NCBI RefSeq assembly: GCF_900129905.1
Contig: NZ_FQXG01000001.1
Span: 310,001-374,000 of the forward strand
From: Ferrimonas marina
GTDB taxonomy: Bacteria > Pseudomonadota > Gammaproteobacteria > Enterobacterales > Shewanellaceae
Length of the DNA stretch: 64,000 bases
Reading direction: 5' to 3'
Shown: piece by piece, positions 35,408 to 43,831 of the stretch
Layout of the letters: the number at the start of each line of letters is the position of its first letter
Numbering within the stretch: the first letter of the stretch is position 1
The notes under the pieces: model-generated
The model's input: only the letters and a program-made list of their open reading frames with translations
Database searches by the model: none
Told to the model about the DNA's origin: nothing
Made by a program: the position numbers and the translations under genes

Positions 35408-35898
35408 CGCTGATTATCTTACTTGCGGTCGCCTCCGGGATGGCACTCAGTGCCCAGGCGGCGATCAACGGACGGCTGGGGGCGCGGGTTGGGGTGATTG
35501 AAAGCGCGCTACTGACCTTTGCCATGGGCACGGTGATCACCGGTTTACTGATCTTCTTTTTTGAACCCAGCTACGACGCCACCTTGCTGACCGTGCCCAA
35601 GTGGCAGTTAGCCGGCGCGCTGTTTGGCATCGTCTACATGATTGTCATGGTAGCGGCGGTGCCCAAGGTGGGCGTGACCATCGCGACAGTGGCAACCATC
35701 TTGGGCCAGATGAGCATGAGCCTGGTAATCGACACCCTGGGCTGGCTGGGTAACGCGCCCATCGAACTGAATTATTGGCGACTGGCGGCCATGGCCTGCA
35801 TCGCCCTGGCACTGGTGTGTATCTACCTTGCCAACCAACAACCTGCGTCGACCGCGCAGGAAACTGAACTGAAAGAGGAGCCGCTGCATGTCAGCTAA
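35404..35898 (+). CDS. DMT-family small membrane transporter, second of a pair
   Basis: Encodes 164 residues from ATG 35404; a longer reading to 35164 lies in the wrong frame of the upstream gene. About five helices; SAQAAINGRLGARVGVIESA, YMIVMVAAVPKVGVTIATVA and LGQMSMSLVIDTLGWLG match the upstream paralogue. Polar C-terminal tail. Overlaps the next gene by 11 bases. Confidence 0.82.
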   Translation: MTLIILLAVASGMALSAQAAINGRLGARVGVIESALLTFAMGTVITGLLIFFFEPSYDATLLTVPKWQLAGALFGIVYMIVMVAAVPKVGVTIATVATILGQMSMSLVIDTLGWLGNAPIELNYWRLAAMACIALALVCIYLANQQPASTAQETELKEEPLHVS

Positions 35899-36211
35899 AA
35901 CACTGATCGTCTTCTTCAACTTGAAGCCCAATACCACCGAAAGCGATTATCTGAATTGGGCCAAAGAGGTCGACCTGCCGACGGTTAATCAACTGGGCAG
36001 TGTCTCATCGTTCGAGGTATTCAAGGGGCTGACGATGTTTGGCGAACAGAAGCCCTCGCCCTGGCAGTATTTCGAGGTGATCCACATCGCTTCTGAACAG
36101 GCCTTCCTGGCGGATGTTCAAACCGAGGAGATGCAGAAGGTGGTAGCCCAGTTCAACGCCTTTGCCGAGGATGCCCACTTTATCGTGACCGAGAACATCC
36201 TGGCGGCCTGA
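35888..36211 (+). CDS. HapK-like (REDY-like) dimeric alpha/beta-barrel protein
   Basis: Encodes 107 residues. KTLIVFFNLKPNTTESDYLN, EVDLPTVNQLGSVSSFEVFK and the C-terminal AQFNAFAEDAHFIVTE fit the small family annotated as REDY-like HapK, related to ferredoxin-like dimeric barrels. HapK itself belongs to a prodigiosin pathway, but no pigment genes are here. Last gene of the four-gene operon, ending at a terminator. Family name from memory; moderate confidence. Confidence 0.6.
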   Translation: MSAKTLIVFFNLKPNTTESDYLNWAKEVDLPTVNQLGSVSSFEVFKGLTMFGEQKPSPWQYFEVIHIASEQAFLADVQTEEMQKVVAQFNAFAEDAHFIVTENILAA

Positions 36212-36224
36212 TTATCAGACACCG

Positions 36225-36253
36225 AAGCAAGCCCGGCGTGGCTTGCTTTTTTT
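36225..36253 (+). terminator. Intrinsic terminator after the VOC/DMT/HapK operon
   Basis: AAGCAAGCC and GGCTTGCTT pair around CGGCGT; a seven-T run follows. It lies 14 bases past the last stop and 43 bases before the LysR gene. Confidence 0.88.
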
Positions 36254-36295
36254 ATGGTCGCTACATAGGCTTGCCCCATCGACAAGGAGAAGCTG

Positions 36296-37234
36296 GTGAA
36301 CTACGACGTTTCTTTGTTGGAGATCAAGCTGTTTCTCCTGACCACCCAGCTGGGTAACTTCTCAGAGGTGGCCCGCCGGGAGAACATGAACCCCTCCTCG
36401 GTTTCCCGCAAGATCGCTCAGCTTGAAAAGAAGGTGGGCACCAAGCTTCTGCATCGCCACACACGTTCCATTTCGCTGACCGACGAAGGGCTGGCCTTCA
36501 GCAAGTTTTGTGGCGAGGCCATCGGCCAATACGAGCGGGTAGTGGGACAGATCGAACAGCGGGCGGATACCCCCCGTGGCACGGTCAAGATCAGTGCGCC
36601 GGTGGCCTTTGGTCGCTTACACATCGCCCCCTACCTTCCTGAACTGCTGGCGCGCTACCCACTGCTTAAGCTAGAGATCCACCAGACCGACGCCTTTATT
36701 GATCCAGCAGCGGAAGCGGTCGATCTGATGATCCGCATCGGGGTCCCGCAGGACTCCTCGCTGAGGCTGAAGCGCTTTGGTCTTCAGCGCTTCGTGATGG
36801 CGGCCAGTCCGGCCTACCTCAAGGCCCATGGCACACCTCAGCTGCCGGAGGATCTCAAACACCACAACTGCTTGGTGTTTAAAGGCCAGACCGGGTTGCA
36901 ACGCTGGTATATCGGCAAGGAGACGCTGGTGCCTTACGAGGTGAGCGGGTCGACCTACGGCAACAACGCCGAGACCCTGGTAACGGCGGCGGTGGGTGGC
37001 AGTGGCATCGTGCTGTTTCCCACCTGGCTGATTGGCGAGCAGCTGGCCAATGGTGAGCTGGTGGCTGTCTTGGCGCAGTACCAGGTCTCCACCAGTACCG
37101 AGCAGCAGGTGATCAGTGCGCAGTACCTGGACACCGCCAAGCTGGCCACCAAGGTGCGGGTGCTGATCGACTTCCTCGCGGAGAAGTACCAACACCCCAA
37201 TCACCCTGGGCTTTGCTATTGGGACAGAGGGTAG
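36296..37234 (+). CDS. LysR-family transcriptional regulator
   Basis: Encodes 312 residues. GTG start after AAGGAGAA. N-terminal winged helix-turn-helix (about 5-65), with LGNFSEVARRENMNPSSVSR as the recognition region. The C-terminal part is a periplasmic-binding-like effector domain (GTVKISAPVAFGRLHIAPYL). It follows the VOC/DMT/HapK operon after a terminator and may control it, which is inference from position. Effector unknown. Confidence 0.9.
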   Translation: MNYDVSLLEIKLFLLTTQLGNFSEVARRENMNPSSVSRKIAQLEKKVGTKLLHRHTRSISLTDEGLAFSKFCGEAIGQYERVVGQIEQRADTPRGTVKISAPVAFGRLHIAPYLPELLARYPLLKLEIHQTDAFIDPAAEAVDLMIRIGVPQDSSLRLKRFGLQRFVMAASPAYLKAHGTPQLPEDLKHHNCLVFKGQTGLQRWYIGKETLVPYEVSGSTYGNNAETLVTAAVGGSGIVLFPTWLIGEQLANGELVAVLAQYQVSTSTEQQVISAQYLDTAKLATKVRVLIDFLAEKYQHPNHPGLCYWDRG

Positions 37235-37346
37235 GGGGTCTTTAGCCTATCTATCCAAGGGCCTTGCTCTTTGTCGTCACAAAACATGAGCAGCGATCAT
37301 GAGGCCTGTCTCGGCCGGCCACATAACGCGCAAGGTAACGCGCAAC

Positions 37347-37375
37347 GAAAAGCCGCTGCACTGCAGCGGCTTTTC
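37347..37375. terminator. Bidirectional terminator hairpin between convergent genes
   Basis: A near-perfect palindrome: GAAAAGCCGCTGCA and TGCAGCGGCTTTTC pair almost without a loop. It sits between the LysR gene (+) ending at 37234 and the SnoaL-like gene (-) ending at 37408, and the T/A tracts serve both directions. Confidence 0.75.
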
Positions 37376-37407
37376 CTGTTGCCCCTTCAGGTCTAACGCC
37401 ATCTGGC

Positions 37408-37854
37408 TTAACCGCGGAACGGGTTGCGCATCTCCGACACGTTCTGCCAGCGGCCATCACGCTTTTGCCAAACCGAGTTGTATTTGAATACCTCAGTTTT
37501 CTGGCCGGGCAGCTTGACGTTAGCCAGGCCCCAGGCCCAGGCCATGTCCTGCGAGTCACTGACAAAGGCCTCCACCGGCTCCCACTCGAATGCGGCATCC
37601 TCCAGCTCGAGGAAGGCCTTAAACATCGCCATCTGTTGCTCGCGGCCCCGTAGGATCTGGCCATCGAAGTCGAACAGCAGACCGTTTTCATCAAGTCCTG
37701 CAGCCAGGGCATCCAGGTCTTTCGTCGCCAGGGCGCGATAGAGCTTGCGCTCCATCTCCAGGATCTCCTGCACCTGCGGTGTGTCCTTGAACATGGGGGT
37801 GCGCAGTTTGGTGGTGTCTGTGATGGTCAGGGTGTCATTGACGATAAATTGCAT
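37408..37854 (-). CDS. SnoaL/DUF4440-like protein, second of a pair
   Basis: Encodes 148 residues from ATG 37854, after GAGAGAG. The pattern LEMERKLYRALATKDLDALA, DFDGQILRGREQQMAMFKAF, AWAWGLANVKL and VWQKRDGRWQNVSEMR fits the cone-like nuclear-transport-factor-2 fold of SnoaL/DUF4440 proteins. Function unknown; members include cyclases and stress proteins. Lies 34 bases after the related gene at 37889-38317. Confidence 0.72.
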   Translation of the reverse strand: MQFIVNDTLTITDTTKLRTPMFKDTPQVQEILEMERKLYRALATKDLDALAAGLDENGLLFDFDGQILRGREQQMAMFKAFLELEDAAFEWEPVEAFVSDSQDMAWAWGLANVKLPGQKTEVFKYNSVWQKRDGRWQNVSEMRNPFRG

Positions 37855-37888
37855 CTTGGTCTCTCTCATTCGGTCTAGTGACAACAGG

Positions 37889-38317
37889 TCAGTCGTTGTT
37901 GTTTCGGATCTCAGCGGCCACCTTCCATTGGCCGTTCTCTTTCACCCATACCGAGACGTACTTGCCGTGTCTTTGCTTGCCGTCGGCGTCGGTGATGGTG
38001 ATTACCCCATGAACCCAGCCCATGTCGTCCGAGGCACTGACCTGGGCTGACACCGGCTCCCAGAAGAAGCCGCCGTTGCCTTGACCACCTTCGGTTTGGG
38101 CGCCGGAGTCTGACTCACTGCGGCTTTGTTCTGGTTGTTGAGCCAGGGCAGCGTCGTACACGTCGCTGGCCAGCTTGGCCTCGCTGCCAGGGGAGAACAT
38201 CAGGGCATCTTTGGCGTGCAGTGCTTTCATCCAGGCTATGTCTCGCGCCATGGTGCGGCGGTAGGCTTCCCGTTCGAGCTCCATCAAGGTCTGTTCGCTT
38301 TGGGTCTGGGCGTTCAT
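37889..38317 (-). CDS. SnoaL/DUF4440-like protein, first of a pair
   Basis: Encodes 142 residues from ATG 38317, after GGAGA; an upstream ATG at 38356 lacks a site. LMELEREAYRRTMARDIAWM at the start, DDMGWVHGVITITD and SVWVKENGQWKVAAEIRNN near the end resemble the next gene, so the two are likely ancient duplicates. It carries a middle linker rich in Gln, Ser and Gly (about 60-85). A LysR regulator lies divergently upstream at 38559. Confidence 0.68.
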   Translation of the reverse strand: MNAQTQSEQTLMELEREAYRRTMARDIAWMKALHAKDALMFSPGSEAKLASDVYDAALAQQPEQSRSESDSGAQTEGGQGNGGFFWEPVSAQVSASDDMGWVHGVITITDADGKQRHGKYVSVWVKENGQWKVAAEIRNNND

Positions 38318-38558
38318 GGCAATGTCTCCGGGTGAGTAGGTTGGCAACGGGGTCAATTATCCCCGCCGCTAGCTGTGGCCAACAGCCCCTAAACCGGCAC
38401 CTTATTCGTGCCTAAATGGCACTAATAAGCGGAGGATTGTTGTGCTACCGGACCTGACTGCGGCCATCTAGGGCTTGTTGGTTGTAGGGTGGCTAGGAGC
38501 TTGTGCAAAAACAGCACTAAAATCCGAACAGGACGTCCTTGTGCCAGGGGAAGCGAGT

Positions 38559-39509
38559 ATGGATCTGACCGGCCGATTACTGTTGTTGCTGGATGTGGTA
38601 GAGCGGGGCTCCTATGCCAAGGCGGCGGAGCTTCGAGAGATCGACCGTTCGGTGGTCTCCAAGCAGATCGCCAAGCTGGAGCAGGAGCTGGGGGTGCGCT
38701 TGCTGAACCGGACCACCCGCAGCTTTGCCTTGACCGAGGCGGGCAGTGAGGTGGTGAATCGAGCGCAACTGCTGCGCCAGACCCTGGCGGAAACGGTAGA
38801 GGCGGCCAAGCGGGCACACCAAAGGCCGACGGGAGTGTTAAAGATCGCCACCATGTCGGCCATGGCACGTCATATCCTGCGTCCGGTGATCCTGGCCTAC
38901 CAGCAGCGCTACCCCGAGGTGGTTATCGAGCTGCGGGTCGACAATCGCATGGTGGATATCGTGGGGGAGGGGTTTGATATCGCGTTTCGGATTGGCGAAC
39001 TGCAGGATTCCACCTTGATTGCCCGCTCTATCGCCCGCACCCGCCAGTTGCTGGTGGCTTCCCCCGGCTATCTGGCCCGCCATGGCACGCCCAACACGCT
39101 AGAGCAGCTTCAGGCACTGCCTGCTGGCGGCTACGTGGTGGACAGCTACCGGGAAACCCATTTGGACTACCTGGATGGCGACGGACAATCGCAGCAACTG
39201 CCAATGAACATCCGTTACTACACCAGCGACATCGAACTGTTATTGCAGCACGCCGTCGATGGCCAGGGACTGGTGCTGGTGCCTTCCTTCTTGATTCGGG
39301 ATGAGATCGCCACAGGGCGTCTGGTTGCCGTAATGACCCAGCTGACACTGCCGGATTTTCACGATCTCTATGCCGTCTACCCTCATCGCGATCTGCCCCG
39401 GCGCACCCGGTTGTTTCTCGATGCGGTGATGGCGCACATCGGTGACGGCACCCCCGTGTGGGAGCGGCGGATCCCCGGTTTTGACAGGATGTACGGCCAC
39501 AGCGGCTAG
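38559..39509 (+). CDS. LysR-family transcriptional regulator
   Basis: Encodes 316 residues from ATG 38559; an upstream ATG (38475) adds residues with no family match. Winged helix-turn-helix at about 3-62 (ERGSYAKAAELREIDRSVVS) and effector domain with GVLKIATMSAMARHILRPVI. It is divergent from the paired SnoaL-like genes, the classic arrangement for a LysR regulator and its targets, so it probably controls them. Confidence 0.9.
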   Translation: MDLTGRLLLLLDVVERGSYAKAAELREIDRSVVSKQIAKLEQELGVRLLNRTTRSFALTEAGSEVVNRAQLLRQTLAETVEAAKRAHQRPTGVLKIATMSAMARHILRPVILAYQQRYPEVVIELRVDNRMVDIVGEGFDIAFRIGELQDSTLIARSIARTRQLLVASPGYLARHGTPNTLEQLQALPAGGYVVDSYRETHLDYLDGDGQSQQLPMNIRYYTSDIELLLQHAVDGQGLVLVPSFLIRDEIATGRLVAVMTQLTLPDFHDLYAVYPHRDLPRRTRLFLDAVMAHIGDGTPVWERRIPGFDRMYGHSG

Positions 39510-39524
39510 GTAGAATGCAGGCAC

Positions 39525-39556
39525 AAAAAAACGCCGGCCTAAGCCAGCGTTTTTTG
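39525..39556. terminator. Shared terminator between LysR and gapA
   Basis: AAAAAAACGCCGGC, CTAA, GCCAGCGTTTTTT with one stem mismatch. A and T tracts on both sides allow termination from the plus LysR gene and the minus gapA gene. Confidence 0.85.
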
Positions 39557-39572
39557 TTTCAGCCTTGCGGGC

Positions 39573-40583
39573 TTACTTGGCGTTCATCAGCGCCACGGCG
39601 TTGTCCAACATGCGGTTGGAGAAGCCCCACTCGTTGTCGTACCAGGACATCACCTTGACCAGGCGACCGGAGACGCGGGTTTGGGTGGCGTCGAACACGG
39701 AGGAGGCCGGGCAGTGGTTGAAGTCGGAGGACACCAGCGGCTCGTGGTTCACGTACAGTACCTCGGCCAGGACCGGATCGGCGGCAACCGCCTTCTCGAT
39801 GATGGCGTTGATCTCTTCCACGCTGGTGTCTTGCTTGGCGATAAAGGAGAGGTCAACCACGGATACGTTCAGAGTCGGAACACGTACCGCGCCACCGTCC
39901 AGTTTGCCAGCCAGCTCAGGGATCACCAGGCCAACCGCAGCAGCAGCGCCGGTCTTGGTGGGGATCATGTTGGCTGCAGCAGCACGGGCACGACGCAGAT
40001 CGCTGTGGTACACGTCGGACAGACGCTGGTCGTTGGTGTAGGCGTGCACGGTGGTCATCAGGCCGCTTTCGATGCCAACGGCATCGTGCAGTGCCTTGGC
40101 GAAGGGCGCCAGGCAGTTGGTGGTGCAGGAAGCGTTGGAGATGACGGTCATGTCGGCGCTCAGCACGTCCTGGTTCACACCGTAAACCACGGTAGCGTCA
40201 ACCTCTTTGCCCGGAGCAGAGATGATCACCTTCTTGGCACCCGCATTGATGTGGGCAGAGGCCTTCTCTTTGGTGGTGAAGATCCCGGTGCACTCGAATA
40301 CCACGTCAACGCCCAGCTCGGCCCAGGGCAGTTCAGCCGGATTGCGCTCGGAGAAGGTCTTGATCAGGTCGCCGTTGATCTTGATGCCACCCTCAACCTG
40401 TTCAACGTCGGCGTTGAAGCGGCCATGTACGGTGTCGTACTTGGTCAGGTGCGCATTGATGGCGGCGTCGCCCAGATCGTTGATGGCCACGATCTGGATG
40501 GGGTAATCCTTGTTGCTCTCGTACAGAGCCCGCACTACGTTACGACCGATACGGCCATAGCCGTTAATGGCAACTTTAATCAT
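39573..40583 (-). CDS. gapA: Glyceraldehyde-3-phosphate dehydrogenase (HexR-regulated type)
   Basis: Encodes 336 residues. Makes 1,3-bisphosphoglycerate from glyceraldehyde-3-phosphate and NAD+ (or the reverse). [12 protein letters not shown]-type NAD fold at the N terminus; catalytic Cys153 in [14 protein letters not shown] and His180 in [29 protein letters not shown] resembles the HexR-controlled GAPDH of Pseudomonas and Shewanella gapA-2 rather than E. coli GapA. Two HexR-like boxes lie upstream (40618-40632, 40809-40823). Confidence 0.95.
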   Translation of the reverse strand: MIKVAINGYGRIGRNVVRALYESNKDYPIQIVAINDLGDAAINAHLTKYDTVHGRFNADVEQVEGGIKINGDLIKTFSERNPAELPWAELGVDVVFECTGIFTTKEKASAHINAGAKKVIISAPGKEVDATVVYGVNQDVLSADMTVISNASCTTNCLAPFAKALHDAVGIESGLMTTVHAYTNDQRLSDVYHSDLRRARAAAANMIPTKTGAAAAVGLVIPELAGKLDGGAVRVPTLNVSVVDLSFIAKQDTSVEEINAIIEKAVAADPVLAEVLYVNHEPLVSSDFNHCPASSVFDATQTRVSGRLVKVMSWYDNEWGFSNRMLDNAVALMNAK

Positions 40584-40617
40584 CCTAGTGTTTCCTAGTT
40601 AAGTTAGCAGTTCAATC

Positions 40618-40632
40618 TGTAGTAAATTTACA
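40618..40632. promoter_or_regulatory. HexR-like operator upstream of gapA
   Basis: TGTAGTAAATTTACA is close to TGTAATTNAATTACA. It lies 35 bases before the gapA start. Confidence 0.65.
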
Positions 40633-40808
40633 GCAAATTCTCGCCCCATCAAAGGGATTACGGGCAATTTGTCGGTAATAGAACAGAAAAATCCCGCCGA
40701 GTGGCCACTGCTTCTCAACTTTAGTACAGCACCGGGCCCTTACCTGGCCCGGATCGCCAGTGTGTTGTGCTTCAGAGCCACAACTGCACAGCAATTAAGC
40801 AGTTAAAA

Positions 40809-40823
40809 TGAAATTGAATTACA
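40809..40823. promoter_or_regulatory. Second HexR-like box, distal to gapA
   Basis: TGAAATTGAATTACA overlaps the stop codon of the lipoprotein gene at 40819, 226 bases before gapA. It matches the consensus with one half-site perfect. A distal site could allow looping with 40618-40632. Confidence 0.5.
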
Positions 40824-41607
40824 GATTAAACTGTTTTGGATCCCACTGGCCGGACTTGAGACCTTGCTCAATCAGCTCAACCTTGGCCATCAATTGAGGC
40901 ACCTGCCGTGGGTCGAGCTGATGATGGCGTGCCAGAGCATTGGCGCTGAAACTGCGATCCTTTCGGTGCGCCAGTGCGGCGAACAAAAAGGCCTGCTCAG
41001 GCTTGCCGAGGGCTGTGTAGGCCTGGCTCAACGAGTCCCACTCCAGCGGGGATTTTGAGGCCTGTTGCGGTGCCAACAGAAGGTATTGCAACAGGTGATG
41101 GCGGGTCTTTTCCGGGTCGCGGCCACTGAAGTAGAGGCCCGCCAGGCGGTGGCCAATCTCGCCGCTTACCTGGCCTTTTGCCTCGCCTTCGAGGAAGCGT
41201 TCCAGCCCTGCCTGGTTCTTAAAATGCATCCAGTGATAAAGACTTAGGCTGGGATCCGGGTGTTCGGCAGTGTCCTTGAGGCGCTGCTCCAGGCTCTGGT
41301 TTGCCTGCAGGTACCAGTGCTCGCGCAGACTGCCGCTGGTTGACACTACCTGGGCCACTGAGGCCATGCACTCAACGTGTTCCGACAGCAGTACCAATTG
41401 GGCCAACTGACCGTCAGGGGAGGGGGGCACACCGGCCTCGGCACGGCTGCGAATGAGCGCAGCCCGGCTGGCGTTACACCAGCCCCGATCATTCAGGTCC
41501 TGGCAGAGCTGCGGTTGCTGCTGACACAGCGCCGCTAAGGGGGTGGTGTCCTGGCATGCCACCAGGCCCAGGGGGATAAGACACGCAATCCATTGCAGTT
41601 TCTTCAT
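40819..41607 (-). CDS. DUF2989-type lipoprotein
   Basis: Encodes 262 residues. Lipoprotein signal LIPLGLVAC, so Cys18 is the likely lipidated residue. The mature part is helical, with tetratricopeptide-like stretches (LEWDSLSQAYTALGKPEQAF). Several cysteines near the N terminus. I recall the same gene between two GAPDH genes in Shewanella. Function unknown; outer or inner membrane attachment is inferred. Confidence 0.72.
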   Translation of the reverse strand: MKKLQWIACLIPLGLVACQDTTPLAALCQQQPQLCQDLNDRGWCNASRAALIRSRAEAGVPPSPDGQLAQLVLLSEHVECMASVAQVVSTSGSLREHWYLQANQSLEQRLKDTAEHPDPSLSLYHWMHFKNQAGLERFLEGEAKGQVSGEIGHRLAGLYFSGRDPEKTRHHLLQYLLLAPQQASKSPLEWDSLSQAYTALGKPEQAFLFAALAHRKDRSFSANALARHHQLDPRQVPQLMAKVELIEQGLKSGQWDPKQFNL

Positions 41608-41816
41608 GACGGTTAATTACCAAAATACGGCCATCCGTGCCGATATTTATGTTGGTAAGCAACAGGTTAGCAAAACCACCCAAGTGGTCAAGCTCTATGC
41701 TTTCAGCGTAAAATAGTGTCAGCAACAGGCCGTTGTCGCATCGAGGTTCTGGCCTCGATGAAACCTGCCTGTCCCTCAATCGTGTATTTAGCTGCTGCTG
41801 ATTAGGAACCCCCAAT

Positions 41817-43241
41817 ATGACCGCTGATAAACACCTGCAAAGCTGGCAGGAACGCTTTGAACTGGCCGAGGCGATGCAACCCCTGCTGGGTAAGCTGTAT
41901 CGCAATCAGGGCGTTGAGGTATTGATCTACGGGCGTCCGCTGCTCAATGCTTCCACCATTGATATCACCAAGGCACACCGCCTGGTGAAGAAATATGAAG
42001 GCGATAAGCTGCGTCTTCGCGACAGTTTCCCCTTTGTCGAAGCCCTGAGCCGCTTGAACGTTAAGCACGCTCGTGTCGACATCGGCAAGCTGGCGGTCAA
42101 CTACTGGCGTAACCACACCGACGGTTCCGAGATCGACGCCTACATGGCGGAGCAGCTGGCACCGGCGCTGAACAAAGAGATTGAGCCCCGTGACGTGGTG
42201 CTGTACGGCTTCGGTCGTATCGGTCGCCTGCTGGCTCGTCTGCTGATTGAGCGCACCGGCGTGTCCAACACCATGCGCCTGAAGGCGATTGTGGTGCGCG
42301 GCGGTCGTGACGGTGATCTGGAGAAGCGTGCCAGCCTGCTGCGCCGTGACTCTATCCATGGCCCGTTCAACGGCTCCATCGAGGTGGATGCTGAGAACAA
42401 TGCCATCATCGCCAACGGCACCTACATCCAGGTGATCTACGCCAACAGCCCGGACCAGGTGGACTACACCCAGTACGGTATCGACCGTGCCCTGGTGGTG
42501 GACAACACCGGGATCTGGAAGGACGAAGAGGGCCTGGGCTTGCACCTGAAGTCCAAGGGCGTTGAGAAGGTGCTGCTGACTGCACCGGCCAAGGGCGAGA
42601 TCAAGAACATCGTCCACGGTGTTAACGACAGCATGATCACCGAGCAGGACAACATCCTGTCCGCGGCGTCCTGTACCACCAACGCCATCACCCCGGTGCT
42701 CAAGGCGGTGTACGACAAGTTCGGGATCCGCAGCGGCCACGTGGAAACCGTGCACTCCTACACCAACGATCAGAACCTGATCGACAACTACCACAAGGCC
42801 GAGCGCCGTGGTCGCAGCGCCCCGCTGAACATGGTGATCACCTCCACTGGTGCCGCTAAGGCCGTGTCCAAGGCGTTCCCTGAGCTGAAGGGCAAGCTGA
42901 CCGGTAATGCCATCCGGGTTCCGACCCCAAACGTCTCCATGGCGATCATGAACCTCAACCTGGAGCAGGCCACCACTCGTGAAGAGATGAACGAGTTCCT
43001 GCGCTGGACTGCGCTGCACAGTGATCTGCAAAACCAGATTGATTACACTGCCTCCACTGAGATCGTATCCACTGACCTGGTGGGCAGCCGTTTCCCGGGC
43101 ATCGTTGACTCTGAAGCCACCATCGTTGATGAAGACCGTGCCGTACTGTACGTCTGGTACGACAACGAGTTCGGCTACAGCTGCCAGGTGATGCACGTGA
43201 TGCAGGAGATCCTGCAGGTCACCAACGTGGTTCTGCCCTAA
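41817..43241 (+). CDS. Glyceraldehyde-3-phosphate dehydrogenase with N-terminal extension
   Basis: Encodes 474 residues, about 135 more than a normal GAPDH. The extension (1-125) is helical and of unknown role. The GAPDH core starts at VVLYGFGRIGRLLARLLIER; catalytic Cys in SAASCTTNAITPVL and His in VETVHSYTNDQN. It corresponds to the long GAPDH (gapA-3) of Shewanella and a similar gene in Pseudomonas, thought to act in gluconeogenesis. AGGAAC precedes the ATG. The gene is transcribed away from gapA. Confidence 0.9.
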   Translation: MTADKHLQSWQERFELAEAMQPLLGKLYRNQGVEVLIYGRPLLNASTIDITKAHRLVKKYEGDKLRLRDSFPFVEALSRLNVKHARVDIGKLAVNYWRNHTDGSEIDAYMAEQLAPALNKEIEPRDVVLYGFGRIGRLLARLLIERTGVSNTMRLKAIVVRGGRDGDLEKRASLLRRDSIHGPFNGSIEVDAENNAIIANGTYIQVIYANSPDQVDYTQYGIDRALVVDNTGIWKDEEGLGLHLKSKGVEKVLLTAPAKGEIKNIVHGVNDSMITEQDNILSAASCTTNAITPVLKAVYDKFGIRSGHVETVHSYTNDQNLIDNYHKAERRGRSAPLNMVITSTGAAKAVSKAFPELKGKLTGNAIRVPTPNVSMAIMNLNLEQATTREEMNEFLRWTALHSDLQNQIDYTASTEIVSTDLVGSRFPGIVDSEATIVDEDRAVLYVWYDNEFGYSCQVMHVMQEILQVTNVVLP

Positions 43242-43252
43242 CCGGCAGCACC

Positions 43253-43283
43253 AAGGAGAGCCGGCCTCGAGCCGGCTTTTTTT
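43253..43283 (+). terminator. Terminator hairpin lying between a ribosome-binding site and the next start codon
   Basis: AAGGAG (43253-43258) is followed at once by the stem AGCCGGC, loop CTCGA, GCCGGCT, then seven T ending at 43283; the ATG of the next gene begins at 43284. It is a good terminator for the long GAPDH gene, yet it leaves the thioredoxin gene without a normal leader unless the hairpin itself brings AAGGAG close to the ATG. Confidence 0.8.
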
Positions 43284-43772
43284 ATGCTGAAAAACCTGTC
43301 GCTTTACCTGCTTGTTGGGGTGTTGGCCCTGGCCCTGGGTGGCTGGGCTCGTGGTCTGATGATGGCGCCGCTGGACACCCAACTGCCGGAACAACGCTTG
43401 CCCACGCTGGCCGGCACATCGACGTCACTGCTTGACCCTGACGGACCACAACTGCTCTACCTGTTTGCCCCCTGGTGCACCTTCTGTAAGGCCACGGTGG
43501 ACGATGTGCTCGACCGGCAAGGGCAGGGGGCTTCGATGGCGGCAGTGGCGCTGTCCTACCAGAGTGTTGACGAGGTGGCGGAGATGGTGGGGGAACACCC
43601 GCAGCGTCACCAGGTGCTGCTGGGTGGCCCGCAGTTATCGAGCCAGCTGGGGGTGCGCGGTTTCCCCAGCTACGTGATTGTCGATGCACAGGGCCACCTG
43701 CTGTGGCGTCGCAGCGGTTACATGCCAGATTGGATGCTGGGGCTCTACCTGCGCTGGCACAAGGTACTGTGA
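43284..43772 (+). CDS. Membrane-anchored thioredoxin (TlpA/ResA-like)
   Basis: Encodes 162 residues. N-terminal signal anchor (about 5-27), then a thioredoxin domain with Cys65-Thr-Phe-Cys68 in YLFAPWCTFCKATV and the cis-proline region GVRGFPSYVIVD. It probably reduces or isomerises disulfides in the periplasm. The start codon directly follows the T-run of a terminator hairpin, so expression must come from read-through, a leaderless transcript or the structured site described there. The nearest alternative start (GTG 43320) lies inside the anchor and is less good. Confidence 0.85.
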   Translation: MLKNLSLYLLVGVLALALGGWARGLMMAPLDTQLPEQRLPTLAGTSTSLLDPDGPQLLYLFAPWCTFCKATVDDVLDRQGQGASMAAVALSYQSVDEVAEMVGEHPQRHQVLLGGPQLSSQLGVRGFPSYVIVDAQGHLLWRRSGYMPDWMLGLYLRWHKVL

Positions 43773-43831
43773 TTGGCTTTGACCTGTGTCACAGGTATAT
43801 TGGTGGCCCCTGAATCAACATGGAGTGCCCG

